Positions 1-7,897 of a DNA stretch of 64,000 nucleotides are shown here, piece by piece. The stretch covers positions 104,127 to 168,126 of the forward strand of contig NZ_JAMSLW010000007.1 in the NCBI RefSeq assembly GCF_024643285.1. The letters run 5' to 3'. Source of the DNA: Parapedobacter lycopersici (GTDB taxonomy: Bacteria; Bacteroidota; Bacteroidia; Sphingobacteriales; Sphingobacteriaceae). The translations under genes and the position numbers were made by a program. Each line of letters opens with the position of its first letter. Within the stretch, counting starts at the first letter, position 1. Below the pieces are notes generated by a model. That model saw nothing but the letters and a program-made list of their open reading frames with translations, was not told the DNA's origin and did not search any database.

Positions 1-1566
1 GGCATCCGATGCGGTATAGTAAAATGCGGCCGCCCCTTCGTCATAAAACTGCGCAATGGCAATGTCCGTCAGGCGCCTGGCTTCCTGAAGCCATTGCTCG
101 TCAAACGTCGCCTCATACAAGGCTATAAACGCTTCTATACAGCATGCGTGGTCATCCAGAAATCCAATAATCATTTTTCCATTTGCTGCCGGTTGATGCA
201 ATAACCTCCCATCGGCTGTGTATAGCTGACGGCGTATAAAGTCGGCATTTTTCAACGCGGCATCCAGGTAGTCCGCTACATCAAACACACGGTAGGCGTC
301 CACATACCCCTTGAGCATCAAGGCATTCCATGCCGTTAGCAGCTTATTATCCAACCCCGGGCGGACCCGCTTATTCCGGTAAGCCAGTAATTTCGCTTTT
401 ACCTCCGTCAGGTAAGTCTCCCATTCCGCAGGGGCAAAACCGGCCGCTTCCGCGAGCTGGTCGGCCGTCACATCCGTTTTTAGCACGTTGGTATGTTCTT
501 CAGCCCAGTTACCTTCCTCCGTCAGGTCAAAATACCGGACAAATAATTCGGCATCCTTGCCCAGGATTTCCGTTATCTCCGCAAGATCAAACGTGTAAAA
601 TTTACCTTCCACCCCTTCGCTGTCGGCATCCAGTGCACAATAAAACCCACCTTCAGGGCTGGTCATCTCCCGACTTATCCAGTCCAGCGTTTCCGTTACT
701 ACCCGCCGGTACTGCACGACCGGGCGATGTTGCCATGCCTCGGCATACAGGCTCACCAGTTGAGCATTGTCGTATAGCATTTTTTCAAAATGCGGGATAT
801 GCCAGTGACTGTCGACGGAATAGCGCGCAAAACCTCCTCCGATGTGATCGTATATGCCTCCCGAAGCGATCTTCTGCAGGGTCAGATGCACCTGTGACAC
901 TACGGCCTCATCATCCGCCAGTACGCCATAGCGAAGCAGAAATAACCAGTTATTCGGCAGTGGAAATTTCGGTGCACGGTTATAACCCCCTGCTTCATGG
1001 TCAAACCGCCGCTTCCAGGGGGTCACGATCGCTTCCAGCTGCTGTACGGTATATGTTTCCGGAATCCGGTTGACCGGTAGCTGTTCACTTTGCCGGATGC
1101 CGGTGGTCAGGCGGTCGGCATAGTCCAATGCGACTTCCGGTGTTTCCCGCCACATATCCGCCAATTGCAGCAATACATTTTTCCAGTCGGCCGGACGGAA
1201 GTAGGTGCCTCCATAGATCGGCCGACCGTCCGGCAGGCAGATGCAGTTGAGGGGCCACCCGCCCTGATTGGTCATCAGCTGTACCGCAATCATATAGATC
1301 TGATCGATATCGGGCCGCTCTTCCCGGTCTACTTTGATGGACACGAAATAACGGTTCATCAATTCGGCCACTCCAGCATCCTCAAAACTCTCCCGCTCCA
1401 TTACGTGACACCAATGGCAGGCCGAGTAACCGATGCTCACGATCAGTAGTTTGTTGGCCGACTTTGCGGCTTCCAATGCTTCCTTTCCCCAGGGGTACCA
1501 GTCCACCGGATTATGTTGATGCTGCCGGAGATAGGGCGACGTTTCGTGTTGGAGTCTATTGAGCAT
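1..1566 (-). CDS. Thioredoxin-domain DUF255 protein (YyaL/SSP411 family), 3' end cut by window
   Basis: The reading frame opens at an ATG at 1566 and stays open to the left edge, giving the first 522 residues of a protein family that is usually about 670-700 residues long, so the C-terminus lies outside. The N-terminus has the family signature: [17 protein letters not shown] at residues 10-26 and a CHWC redox-type motif at 50-53, followed by a VDREERPD stretch, as in the DUF255 thioredoxin-like domain. The rest should form the (alpha/alpha)6 barrel with cellobiose-epimerase/glucosaminidase-like fold. Cellular function is not established for this family; a role in redox or sugar metabolism is only suggested by fold. 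It is divergent from nothing obvious and lies upstream of sixA in the same direction but 79 bases away. Confidence 0.9.
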   Translation of the reverse strand, partial: MLNRLQHETSPYLRQHQHNPVDWYPWGKEALEAAKSANKLLIVSIGYSACHWCHVMERESFEDAGVAELMNRYFVSIKVDREERPDIDQIYMIAVQLMTNQGGWPLNCICLPDGRPIYGGTYFRPADWKNVLLQLADMWRETPEVALDYADRLTTGIRQSEQLPVNRIPETYTVQQLEAIVTPWKRRFDHEAGGYNRAPKFPLPNNWLFLLRYGVLADDEAVVSQVHLTLQKIASGGIYDHIGGGFARYSVDSHWHIPHFEKMLYDNAQLVSLYAEAWQHRPVVQYRRVVTETLDWISREMTSPEGGFYCALDADSEGVEGKFYTFDLAEITEILGKDAELFVRYFDLTEEGNWAEEHTNVLKTDVTADQLAEAAGFAPAEWETYLTEVKAKLLAYRNKRVRPGLDNKLLTAWNALMLKGYVDAYRVFDVADYLDAALKNADFIRRQLYTADGRLLHQPAANGKMIIGFLDDHACCIEAFIALYEATFDEQWLQEARRLTDIAIAQFYDEGAAAFYYTASDA

Positions 1567-1644
1567 GAACGGGTAAAGGTAAGGTTTTAGGAATAAGGAT
1601 CAAAGGCACCGCCGCAGAGGCACAATGCTCCCCGGGAGGAGGTA

Positions 1645-2136
1645 TTATCCCTTGGGCGAGTTAAACCAAGCCAGCCGTCCCAACCCGCCACTGACGAAAG
1701 CCCAGTCCTGTATATCTTCAAACACAATGTGCGCAATGCCACAGGTTGGGATGTTGGCTATGTTTTCGTCAGACAGTACGTTGGCCAGCAGGGTGACGCC
1801 CGGATTATGGCCAAATAATGCCACACGGTCATACCGGTTATCCACCTCATTGATAATGTCCAGCAACGTACCCGGCAGCGCCTCATAGACACGCGGATCA
1901 ATGCGGATATCCCGGACCGCCGTATGCAGGCGTTCCGCAAAAATCTGGGCCGTGGTCAGCGCCCGCTTCGCCGGGCTGCTGACCAGCAGTTGCGGTGGTT
2001 CACCGTGCTGGATAAGCCGTTGTGCCATTTCCGGAGCATTGTCAAATCCGCGGGCATTAAGCGGACGGTCAACGTCGCTCACTTCAAAGCTCCAGTCTGA
2101 TTTGGCGTGCCGGATAATGAATAAATGCTTGGACAT
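1645..2136 (-). CDS. sixA: Phosphohistidine phosphatase SixA family
   Basis: A 163-residue histidine phosphatase. The catalytic RHAKSDW motif lies at residues 9-15 right after the first beta strand, and the second conserved histidine is in the FGHNPG segment near residue 106. This arrangement is typical of the short SixA branch of the phosphoglycerate-mutase-like superfamily, which removes phosphate from phosphohistidine on signalling or PTS proteins. I use the ATG at 2136; the frame also opens at a GTG two codons upstream, which adds nothing conserved. Substrate in this organism is unknown. The gene stands alone between the DUF255 gene and the divergent riboswitch operon. Confidence 0.88.
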   Translation of the reverse strand: MSKHLFIIRHAKSDWSFEVSDVDRPLNARGFDNAPEMAQRLIQHGEPPQLLVSSPAKRALTTAQIFAERLHTAVRDIRIDPRVYEALPGTLLDIINEVDNRYDRVALFGHNPGVTLLANVLSDENIANIPTCGIAHIVFEDIQDWAFVSGGLGRLAWFNSPKG

Positions 2137-2356
2137 GATCACTATTGCTCTTTCCTCTCATTCGGCAATAATCATGCCCACATCCTGCCGATTGGCGGTT
2201 TAAGGGCTGCGATGCGATTTAGGAGTATCATCCGTCAGCTTATCCCAACATCAGCTAAATCACCGTCTAAATAATGTACAATCGAGCATGCAATGTCTTG
2301 TTGGTCCAGTTATGCTGTGCTACTGTGTCACGGGGCCCTACCGCAATTCCTTTTAG

Positions 2357-2387
2357 TTGCAAACCACTCCGAATATCATTATGTTTG
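2357..2387 (+). promoter_or_regulatory. Bacteroidota-type promoter of the TPP riboswitch operon
   Basis: A -33-like TTG at 2357-2359 is followed after 20 bases by TATGTTTG at 2380-2387, an exact match to the Bacteroidota -7 consensus TAnnTTTG. This predicts a transcript start around 2393, a few bases before the riboswitch aptamer, which is the expected layout. No transcription data are available here. Confidence 0.75.
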
Positions 2388-2400
2388 TCCCGTAATAACA

Positions 2401-2475
2401 AAGCACGGGGTGCCGATTAACGGCTGAGATAATACCCGATAACCTGATTTGGATAATGCCAACGTAGGGATGCAT
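2401..2475 (+). promoter_or_regulatory. TPP (thiamine pyrophosphate) riboswitch aptamer
   Basis: The sequence carries the conserved THI-element blocks in the right order: GGGGTGCC at 2407-2414, GGCTGAGA at 2422-2429, ACCC at 2434-2437, ACCTGATTTGGATAATGCC at 2442-2460 and CGTAGGGA at 2463-2470. Short flanking bases GCA (2403-2405) and TGC (2471-2473) can close P1. The start codon of the first gene follows 70 bases after the aptamer, leaving room for an expression platform; no T-tract terminator is visible, so translational control is more likely than attenuation. When TPP is bound, the downstream operon should be switched off. Confidence 0.95.
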
Positions 2476-2544
2476 ACGACTAAAATCTGATTTTTTCCTT
2501 GCTTCTTCGTACCTATCCCAATCGGTTGCTGATCGCAGAAGAAC

Positions 2545-3267
2545 ATGGAAATACAACACAAAAATGCTGAATTAATCCCTCCTGGCCAGCAAAATTGGCA
2601 GGGGCGGCCGGAATGGTTTTTTAACCGGGAACACACCGATACGTACGAGCAATGGTATGAGGGGCGCTACAAGCGCGCGGAAGTATGGCAAAAGAAAGTG
2701 ATGGAACAGCTGGTTGCGGGAGATGGGCGGATAAAGACCCTGCTTGAATTTGGCTGTGGAACCGGCCGTTTTACACGGTGGTGGAAAGAAATTGACATCA
2801 AAGCCACAGGGGGAGATATCTCACCACTGATGCTTTCGCAGGCAATTCACCTGTTCGACGGCGATCTGGTTATGGCCGACTCACATGCGATGCCCTTTAA
2901 GGATCATACCTTTGATGCACTGGCATTCATCACCACTTTCGAATACTACAAAGACCCGGTTCAGGTAATCCGCGAGGCTGCACGTGTGGGCAAATACGGA
3001 ATTGCCATGGGGATGATGAACCGTAATTCGACTAAAGTCGTCCGCCGCCGGGTCCAGCAGCTGTTCGGTAAAAATCCCTTTTATATCACTGCCACATTTT
3101 ACACACCCAAAACATTGCAGGATATTATCCATAAGGCACTTGCGGGCAGGGAATATACGATAACCTGGAGTTGCACCGGACTACCATCCTGGTTTCCCGT
3201 GCAGCAATGGGGGATACCCTTCGGTGATTTTTTCGGATTATATGTACAATTCAACGATGTGCAGTAA
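2545..3267 (+). CDS. Class I SAM-dependent methyltransferase, TPP-riboswitch operon
   Basis: A 240-residue Rossmann-fold methyltransferase. Motif I is LLEFGCGTGRF at about residues 66-76, followed by an acidic motif II region (GGDISPLML) and the ADSHAMPFKDHTFDAL segment that normally lines the SAM pocket. The substrate cannot be read from sequence. It is the first gene after a TPP riboswitch and overlaps the next gene by 11 bases, so it belongs to a thiamine-responsive operon. The last gene of that operon encodes a Trm112-like protein, and Trm112 proteins are known activating partners of class I methyltransferases, so the two may work as a pair (inference). Confidence 0.85.
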   Translation: MEIQHKNAELIPPGQQNWQGRPEWFFNREHTDTYEQWYEGRYKRAEVWQKKVMEQLVAGDGRIKTLLEFGCGTGRFTRWWKEIDIKATGGDISPLMLSQAIHLFDGDLVMADSHAMPFKDHTFDALAFITTFEYYKDPVQVIREAARVGKYGIAMGMMNRNSTKVVRRRVQQLFGKNPFYITATFYTPKTLQDIIHKALAGREYTITWSCTGLPSWFPVQQWGIPFGDFFGLYVQFNDVQ

Positions 3268-4327
3268 CAGCAGGGCTACTACCACAGGAAAACTAACAGA
3301 CGTAAATTTCGACACTTGGGTCAGCGGGCGCTGCGGATCCCCACGGCGCGAAGTACGTATCGGCCCGCGGTTCGGTGTAGACGTTTCCTTAGTGGATTTA
3401 CCCGGTGATATGGTGCTGGCACAGACCAGCGACCCGCTTTCGTTGATTCCTTCTTTGGGGCTGCAGGAGTCGGCTTGGTTATCGGTACACCTGATGGCCA
3501 ATGACATGGCCACCACCGGCCATGCACCCCAGTACGGCCAATTTGTACTCAATCTCCCTCCGTCGCTGTCGACAGCTGATTTCAAAGCATATTGGGGCTA
3601 TATTGATCGGTATTGTACCGACATCGGCATAGCTATAACCGGCGGGCATACCGGATTCGTTGCAGGACAGGAATCAACCATTGCCGGTGGAGGTACGCTG
3701 ACGGCGGTGTTACCCAAAGCAACTACACGTGTATCCAGTATGGCTCGTGTGGGTGACACCCTGCTCGTTACCAAATCCGCTGGAATATCCTCGGCAGCGA
3801 TACTCGCGATGAGCTTTCCGCATACGGTAAGGGATAGGTGCGGTGTGGAAATTCACAGGGAAGCCTGCAATGCTTTTTACCAAACATCATCGTTGTGCGA
3901 TGCGCTCGCGGCGGTTGACATCGGTGAGGATAGGCAAGCGGTTTCCGCGATGCATGACGTAACGGAGGGTGGCGTACTTGGTGCCCTCCACGAACTGGCG
4001 GTCGCTTCCGGGAATGGCGCTATCGTATACCATTCGCAGCTACCCGTTGCGCCTGCACAAGCTGAAGTCTGTGCGGCATTTGGCCTTGACCCTTATTCGT
4101 GCATCGGTGCAGGCGCCATGATTATTGCATGCCGGCCAGCCACCGCCGGTCCCATAATCTCCCGCTTGTCACAGGACAGGATACCATGTGCCGAAGTAGG
4201 CAGGTTATGCACGTCGGCCGAAGGCATTCAACTGGAAAAAGACGGCGCACTTATCCCGTTTACTCGCAGCCAGTCGGACCCCTATTGGGCCGCTTTTTTA
4301 AACGCATATCAAACCGGACTGAAATGA
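3257..4327 (+). CDS. AIR synthase-related protein (PurM/HypE/SelD/ThiL superfamily)
   Basis: A protein of about 356 residues with the two-domain layout of the PurM superfamily: an N-terminal domain with FGVDVSLVDLPGDMVLAQ and a conserved MANDMATTGHAP segment, where acidic residues would bind Mg-ATP, a glycine-rich GGHTGF turn, and a C-terminal domain with HDVTEGGVLGAL. These enzymes use ATP to activate an oxygen or acyl group. It most resembles HypE-like or uncharacterised AIR-synthase-related proteins and is not a clear ThiL, although ThiL belongs to the same superfamily. The frame is open from 3224, but the ATG at 3257 gives a shorter overlap with the methyltransferase gene and removes a non-conserved head. 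It overlaps the next gene by ATGA. Confidence 0.82.
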   Translation: MCSNSRATTTGKLTDVNFDTWVSGRCGSPRREVRIGPRFGVDVSLVDLPGDMVLAQTSDPLSLIPSLGLQESAWLSVHLMANDMATTGHAPQYGQFVLNLPPSLSTADFKAYWGYIDRYCTDIGIAITGGHTGFVAGQESTIAGGGTLTAVLPKATTRVSSMARVGDTLLVTKSAGISSAAILAMSFPHTVRDRCGVEIHREACNAFYQTSSLCDALAAVDIGEDRQAVSAMHDVTEGGVLGALHELAVASGNGAIVYHSQLPVAPAQAEVCAAFGLDPYSCIGAGAMIIACRPATAGPIISRLSQDRIPCAEVGRLCTSAEGIQLEKDGALIPFTRSQSDPYWAAFLNAYQTGLK

Positions 4328-4953
4328 AAAAAGATGTTAAAGACGGTGTATACCTTGTTATTGATCCCGCTATGGAACGAGGGCCCCTGTTTGAAAAATT
4401 ACGGCAGGTGCCTTTGGGAAACTTGACTGCTGTACAATTATGGGATAATTTTGGCCCGAACGGAGTGGATGATACACTGGTTGCCGAAGTGGCCGCTTTA
4501 TGCCTTCCCTATGGTGTTCCATTATTGATGAACAATCATTGGGAATATACCCATTACACAGGCGTCGATGGAGTGCATTTCGACGAAATCCCGACTGATT
4601 TCGACACTATACAGTCGCAAATGTGTCCCACCGCTATCGTAGGGATTACCTGTAATAACGATTTAACCGTAGTGCGGTGGGCATCAGCACACCAATTAGA
4701 CTACATTTCGTTTTGTTCCATGTTTCCATCTGCAACCGCCAACAGCTGTGATCGCGTCACATTTGAAACGGTAAAAGAAGCCCGTACCCTAACCACGTTA
4801 CCATTGTTCCTCTCCGGCGGAATAACACCCGATAATATAGCAAAACTAAATGAACTGGATTATTCGGGCGTGGCAGTCGTATCCGGCATTTTATCAGCGG
4901 CCCAGCCTGCAGAATCGCTTAGGGCCTACCACCAAAAACTAAACAGAAGATGA
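4324..4953 (+). CDS. Divergent thiamine-phosphate-synthase-like TIM barrel (ThiE/TenI superfamily)
   Basis: A 209-residue (beta/alpha)8 protein. Landmarks of ThiE are present: a VDGVHF segment at the position of the ThiE GVHLGQ motif, an IVGIT strand, and a phosphate-binding LFLSGGITPDNI loop followed by GVAVVSGIL. However, the usual ND pair is NN, the GQxD block is replaced by DEIP, and the PTxTK lysine region reads PSATANSC, so several residues that bind Mg-diphosphate in ThiE appear to be lost (alignment from memory). It may be a TenI-like or new enzyme and not a true thiamine-phosphate synthase. The ATG at 4324 overlaps the previous stop as ATGA; the open frame upstream of it lies inside the AIR-synthase-like gene. 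Confidence 0.8.
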   Translation: MKKDVKDGVYLVIDPAMERGPLFEKLRQVPLGNLTAVQLWDNFGPNGVDDTLVAEVAALCLPYGVPLLMNNHWEYTHYTGVDGVHFDEIPTDFDTIQSQMCPTAIVGITCNNDLTVVRWASAHQLDYISFCSMFPSATANSCDRVTFETVKEARTLTTLPLFLSGGITPDNIAKLNELDYSGVAVVSGILSAAQPAESLRAYHQKLNRR

Positions 4954-5249
4954 GATTACAAACCATTGAAAAACTTTGCTGCCCATTTGACCGGACCGAC
5001 CTTGAACTAACGGTTACCAGCCGTGATGTTGAAGATCGGGTTATTGCCGGCTTCCTGATATGTCCATCCTGCGAACGTCTCTACCCCATTGTGAAAGGTA
5101 TACCGATCATGAACCCTGATGAATACCGCGAGTTCCATCTGGAGCAACCATTGGTGCGCCAATGGGAGGCTTGGCTCAACGGGCGCTCGTTTACCAACTT
5201 CCGGCTCACCAGCGAAACAACACCAGAGACTCCCGGTTTCTCAAAATAA
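4950..5249 (+). CDS. Trm112-like zinc-ribbon protein
   Basis: A 99-residue small protein starting with KLCCPFDRTDLEL and continuing with CPSC at about residues 46-49 and YPIVKGIPIMNPDE, the typical strand-turn-strand of the Trm112/YcaR family. Four cysteines (two adjacent near residue 10, two in CPSC) could hold a zinc ion, although the first knuckle is CCPFD and not the common CPxC. Trm112 proteins stabilise and activate methyltransferases. Here it is the fourth and last gene of the riboswitch operon, overlapping the previous stop by ATGA, and could serve the methyltransferase at the operon start. It ends nine bases from the convergent helicase gene. Confidence 0.82.
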   Translation: MRLQTIEKLCCPFDRTDLELTVTSRDVEDRVIAGFLICPSCERLYPIVKGIPIMNPDEYREFHLEQPLVRQWEAWLNGRSFTNFRLTSETTPETPGFSK

Positions 5250-5258
5250 CGGAATGCT

Positions 5259-6494
5259 TCAGGCTGCGGTCGGCCGCTTGGCCTTCCGTTTCTTTTTGCG
5301 TTTTTTCGCCGCATTCGCCGTGGAGGCCGCGGGCTTCTGCGGCTGGGCATAGGATATATCGGAGGCTATGGGAAAGGGATGATCCGTCACCTGGTCGATC
5401 TCCCTGCCGATCAGCTGCTGGATCTGCCATAGATATTCCCGTTCCTCCACGTCGCAAAACGACCAGGCCCTGCCGCTGGCACCGGCCCGTCCGGTGCGTC
5501 CAATGCGGTGCACATAGGTTTCCGGTTCGTTTGGCAGGTCGTAATTAATAACCAGATGCAGTTGATCCACATCAATGCCCCGCGCGGCAATATCGGTGGC
5601 TACCAGCGCCTGGATGCTTCCATCTTTGAAACGGGACAGGGCTTTTTGCCTGGCCTGCTGGGACTTATTTCCATGTATGGCATCGCCCACGATACCAGCC
5701 TGTTTCAATTTACGCACAATTTTATCGGCACCGTGTTTTGTACGTGAAAATACCAGGATATGTCCCTTTTTCTCTTGCTTGAGGATATGAGTCAGCAGGC
5801 CAATCTTATCCGCTTTCGCCACAGGAAAAATAGCCTGTTCAATCGTCTCTACTGTCGACGAGACCGGAGTTACGGCAATCCGCACAGGATGCCGCATGAT
5901 CGACCGTGCCAGGTCTTCAATGCTTTTGGGCATGGTTGCCGAAAACAATAGCGTCTGTTTATTGGCCGGCACCAGGTTAAGGATTTTTTGGATATCCCGG
6001 ATAAAACCCATATCCAGCATCCGGTCCGCTTCATCGAGCACCAAGTGCGCAACAGCCTGTAAGGAAACCGCACGTTGCGCCAACAGGTCGAGCAGCCGCC
6101 CGGGTGTCGCTACCAGGATTTCCGGCCGTTTGCGTAGTTCGGCAAGCTGGCCATTAATCGAAACCCCGCCGAATACCACCGCGTGTTTGATGGCGGTCCG
6201 GCTGGCATACGTACCAATATTCTCGCCAATCTGGATGGCCAGTTCACGGGTAGGAGCCAAAATCAGCACCTTAGGGCCCGCTGCACCATTTTGGCGCTTC
6301 GTAATCAGGAGTTGGATAAGCGGCAGTGAGAATGACGCCGTTTTCCCGGTTCCGGTCTGGGCGCAGGCCAGTACGTCCTGCTGCTGTAAGACCACCGGAA
6401 TGGCCTGTGCCTGTATAGGGGTAGGCGTATGGTATCCCGCTTTTTCCAGAACCGTCAATATCGATTCTGAAAGATTAAATGATGAAAATTGCAA
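5259..6494 (-). CDS. DEAD-box RNA helicase, RhlE type
   Basis: A 411-residue ATP-dependent RNA helicase. Visible motifs are the Q motif region YHTPTPIQ (about residues 21-28), motif I AQTGTGKT, PTRELA, TPGRL, motif II DEAD, motif III SAT, ARGID and motif VI HRIGRTGR. The C-terminus is a lysine/arginine-rich tail (residues about 395-411) typical of RhlE-like proteins that helps RNA binding. These helicases remodel rRNA and mRNA structure, often important in the cold. The frame has a stop two codons upstream of a TTG at 6494 and no ATG before the conserved region, so translation most likely begins at TTG. Confidence 0.93.
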   Translation of the reverse strand: MQFSSFNLSESILTVLEKAGYHTPTPIQAQAIPVVLQQQDVLACAQTGTGKTASFSLPLIQLLITKRQNGAAGPKVLILAPTRELAIQIGENIGTYASRTAIKHAVVFGGVSINGQLAELRKRPEILVATPGRLLDLLAQRAVSLQAVAHLVLDEADRMLDMGFIRDIQKILNLVPANKQTLLFSATMPKSIEDLARSIMRHPVRIAVTPVSSTVETIEQAIFPVAKADKIGLLTHILKQEKKGHILVFSRTKHGADKIVRKLKQAGIVGDAIHGNKSQQARQKALSRFKDGSIQALVATDIAARGIDVDQLHLVINYDLPNEPETYVHRIGRTGRAGASGRAWSFCDVEEREYLWQIQQLIGREIDQVTDHPFPIASDISYAQPQKPAASTANAAKKRKKKRKAKRPTAA

Positions 6495-6629
6495 ATTACT
6501 TTAATTTAAAGGCATTGAATGCATAACAATACCGGCATCCAGTCGAATATGGATCTGAAAGGATGCGGCAAAGTTACGCAAAATTTTCGAAAGCAATAGG
6601 AAGCCGGGGGCGGGGCGTCGTTTAGGTTT

Positions 6630-7082
6630 TTATAGTTTCCGTACAGAGGATGCCTGCCAGCCACGGGGACTTTTTACCGCAGTATACTCCACCTTATCAC
6701 CAACCGTCAGGGTTAGCCCGGGTTCGGTCAGCTGGTTTACGTGCACAAATACCCGTTCACCCGTGTCGGGGTCGGATATAAAACCATATCCCTTTGCTGC
6801 ATCGAAATACGTGACCACCCCTGTAGGCAGTGCATCCGGATCAGCTGGCGCTTCTCTAGGCACGTCGATGACAATATCTTCCAGGGGGACCTCCTGTTTT
6901 TTATTCGGATCCGGCGGTGTGGATGAGATGTTTCCGTTTTCATCCACGTAAGCGATCATATCGTCCAGGCTTTTTCCTTTGCCGGAAGGTTCCTGCCGTT
7001 TTTCGTCACGGCGCTGGGCTTTTTCTTTCCGTCTTTGAAGTTTCTTTTTTGTTCGTTCTTTTTTGTTAAATGAATCTGCCAT
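6630..7082 (-). CDS. Cold-shock-domain protein with basic N-terminal extension
   Basis: A 150-residue protein in two parts. Residues 1-40 are extremely rich in lysine and arginine and likely form a charged helix. Residues about 87-150 form a cold-shock OB fold, with GVVTYFDAAKGYGFIS and VFVHVNQL matching RNP-1 and RNP-2 regions. It should bind single-stranded RNA or DNA. It lies 135 bases upstream of, and in the same direction as, the RhlE-type helicase, a common pairing of RNA chaperone and helicase, though with a gap that could hold a separate promoter. Confidence 0.88.
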   Translation of the reverse strand: MADSFNKKERTKKKLQRRKEKAQRRDEKRQEPSGKGKSLDDMIAYVDENGNISSTPPDPNKKQEVPLEDIVIDVPREAPADPDALPTGVVTYFDAAKGYGFISDPDTGERVFVHVNQLTEPGLTLTVGDKVEYTAVKSPRGWQASSVRKL

Positions 7083-7565
7083 TTATTGTTTTAATTTGTT
7101 CATGAAAGAGGCCGGGTGCCCCATAGCGGTTAAGCATAAGTTGGCGTGGGTTGGAGCGAAGGTACGAAATTTTCCGCAATCTGCATGCATCCGTCCTTCC
7201 ACCGCACGGATGTATACCGCATAGCCGTCGCACTTCGACAATTGAAATTCTCTCTCCACAGCAGCCTCAGTTAATGAAAACACGCCGCGCTGAATTTTTA
7301 TACGCTAAAATTACCATTTTAAAAATAAATTGCTATCTTTACAACCAGACACTAACTAATAGATACAATTAACGCCCTATTGCGCTTGCGAAAGGGTTAG
7401 CCTAAATACAAAAAGCGTAGGTCTTACGGTAATAGGTAATTTAAAGAATCATGTGTGCAGCCTTTTGCGTAGGTCCCTGCTGCACCCCATTTGGCAGGGC
7501 CTCGCAATTGGTTTACCGAACGACGCATTGTATACGCATCACCGTAAACACAACGGATCAGTCGG
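7083..7565. other. Gene-poor interval with a possible plus-strand small RNA
   Basis: No convincing protein gene was found in these 480 bases; a 66-residue minus-strand frame starting with GTG has no recognisable features. A promoter-like TATCTTTA at 7334-7341 points to the right, and downstream there is a stem formed by GGTCCCTGC (about 7469-7477) and GCAGGGCC (about 7492-7499). A structured RNA of roughly 200 bases ending before the convergent gene at 7566 is possible, but I cannot assign it to a family. Confidence 0.3.
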
Positions 7566-7859
7566 TTATTTCCGGAATGAAAGTCCCTTTTCAGCCAGTG
7601 CCTTTTTCAGGATAGGAATGGATGTCTTGCCCATGCCGTGCAGGCTCATAACATCCTTCTCAGTAAGGGTGGATAAATCCGCCAGCGTGGCGATGCCCTG
7701 ATTCGTTAACGCCCGCCTGGCCGGTGCGGCCAGCAGGGATAGAAAACCCGATTCCGGTTTAGCCATCGCTTCACACACCGGACAGGTCGGACAATCCGAA
7801 GTTTTATAGAACTGATGTCCATTTCTGCAGGTCTTCTTCTTTTCTACTGTTATTGCCAT
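7566..7859 (-). CDS. Small protein: zinc-finger-like N-terminus plus RNA polymerase alpha-CTD-like helix-hairpin-helix
   Basis: A 97-residue protein. The first part contains Cys and His residues in CRNGH and CPTCPVCE (residues about 11-31) that look like a small zinc knuckle. The second part, residues about 45-93, reads APARRALTNQGIATLADLS then LHGMGKTSIPILKKAL, which closely resembles the helix-hairpin-helix of the RNA polymerase alpha subunit C-terminal domain. Such free-standing alpha-CTD-like proteins are found in Bacteroidota and other phyla, but their role is unknown; DNA binding is an inference from the fold. Confidence 0.75.
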   Translation of the reverse strand: MAITVEKKKTCRNGHQFYKTSDCPTCPVCEAMAKPESGFLSLLAAPARRALTNQGIATLADLSTLTEKDVMSLHGMGKTSIPILKKALAEKGLSFRK

Positions 7860-7897
7860 CTGTTTTTAGCTAACGTGCAAACCATGTCCTATGTGCG

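Noticed and set aside
330..1449. Two plus-strand frames of 247 and 119 residues opposite the DUF255 protein
   Set aside because: The minus strand carries an uninterrupted, clearly recognisable DUF255 protein through the same bases; the plus-strand frames have no domain features and are shadows of GC-rich coding sequence.
2353..2636. Minus-strand frames of 68 and 85 residues over the riboswitch
   Set aside because: They run antisense to the conserved TPP aptamer and to the methyltransferase start, whose sequence constraint explains the open frames; they lack protein-like features.
7083..7283. A 66-residue minus-strand frame starting with GTG next to the cold-shock-domain gene
   Set aside because: No recognisable domain, poor start codon, and it ends directly at the next gene's start; chance frame is more likely.
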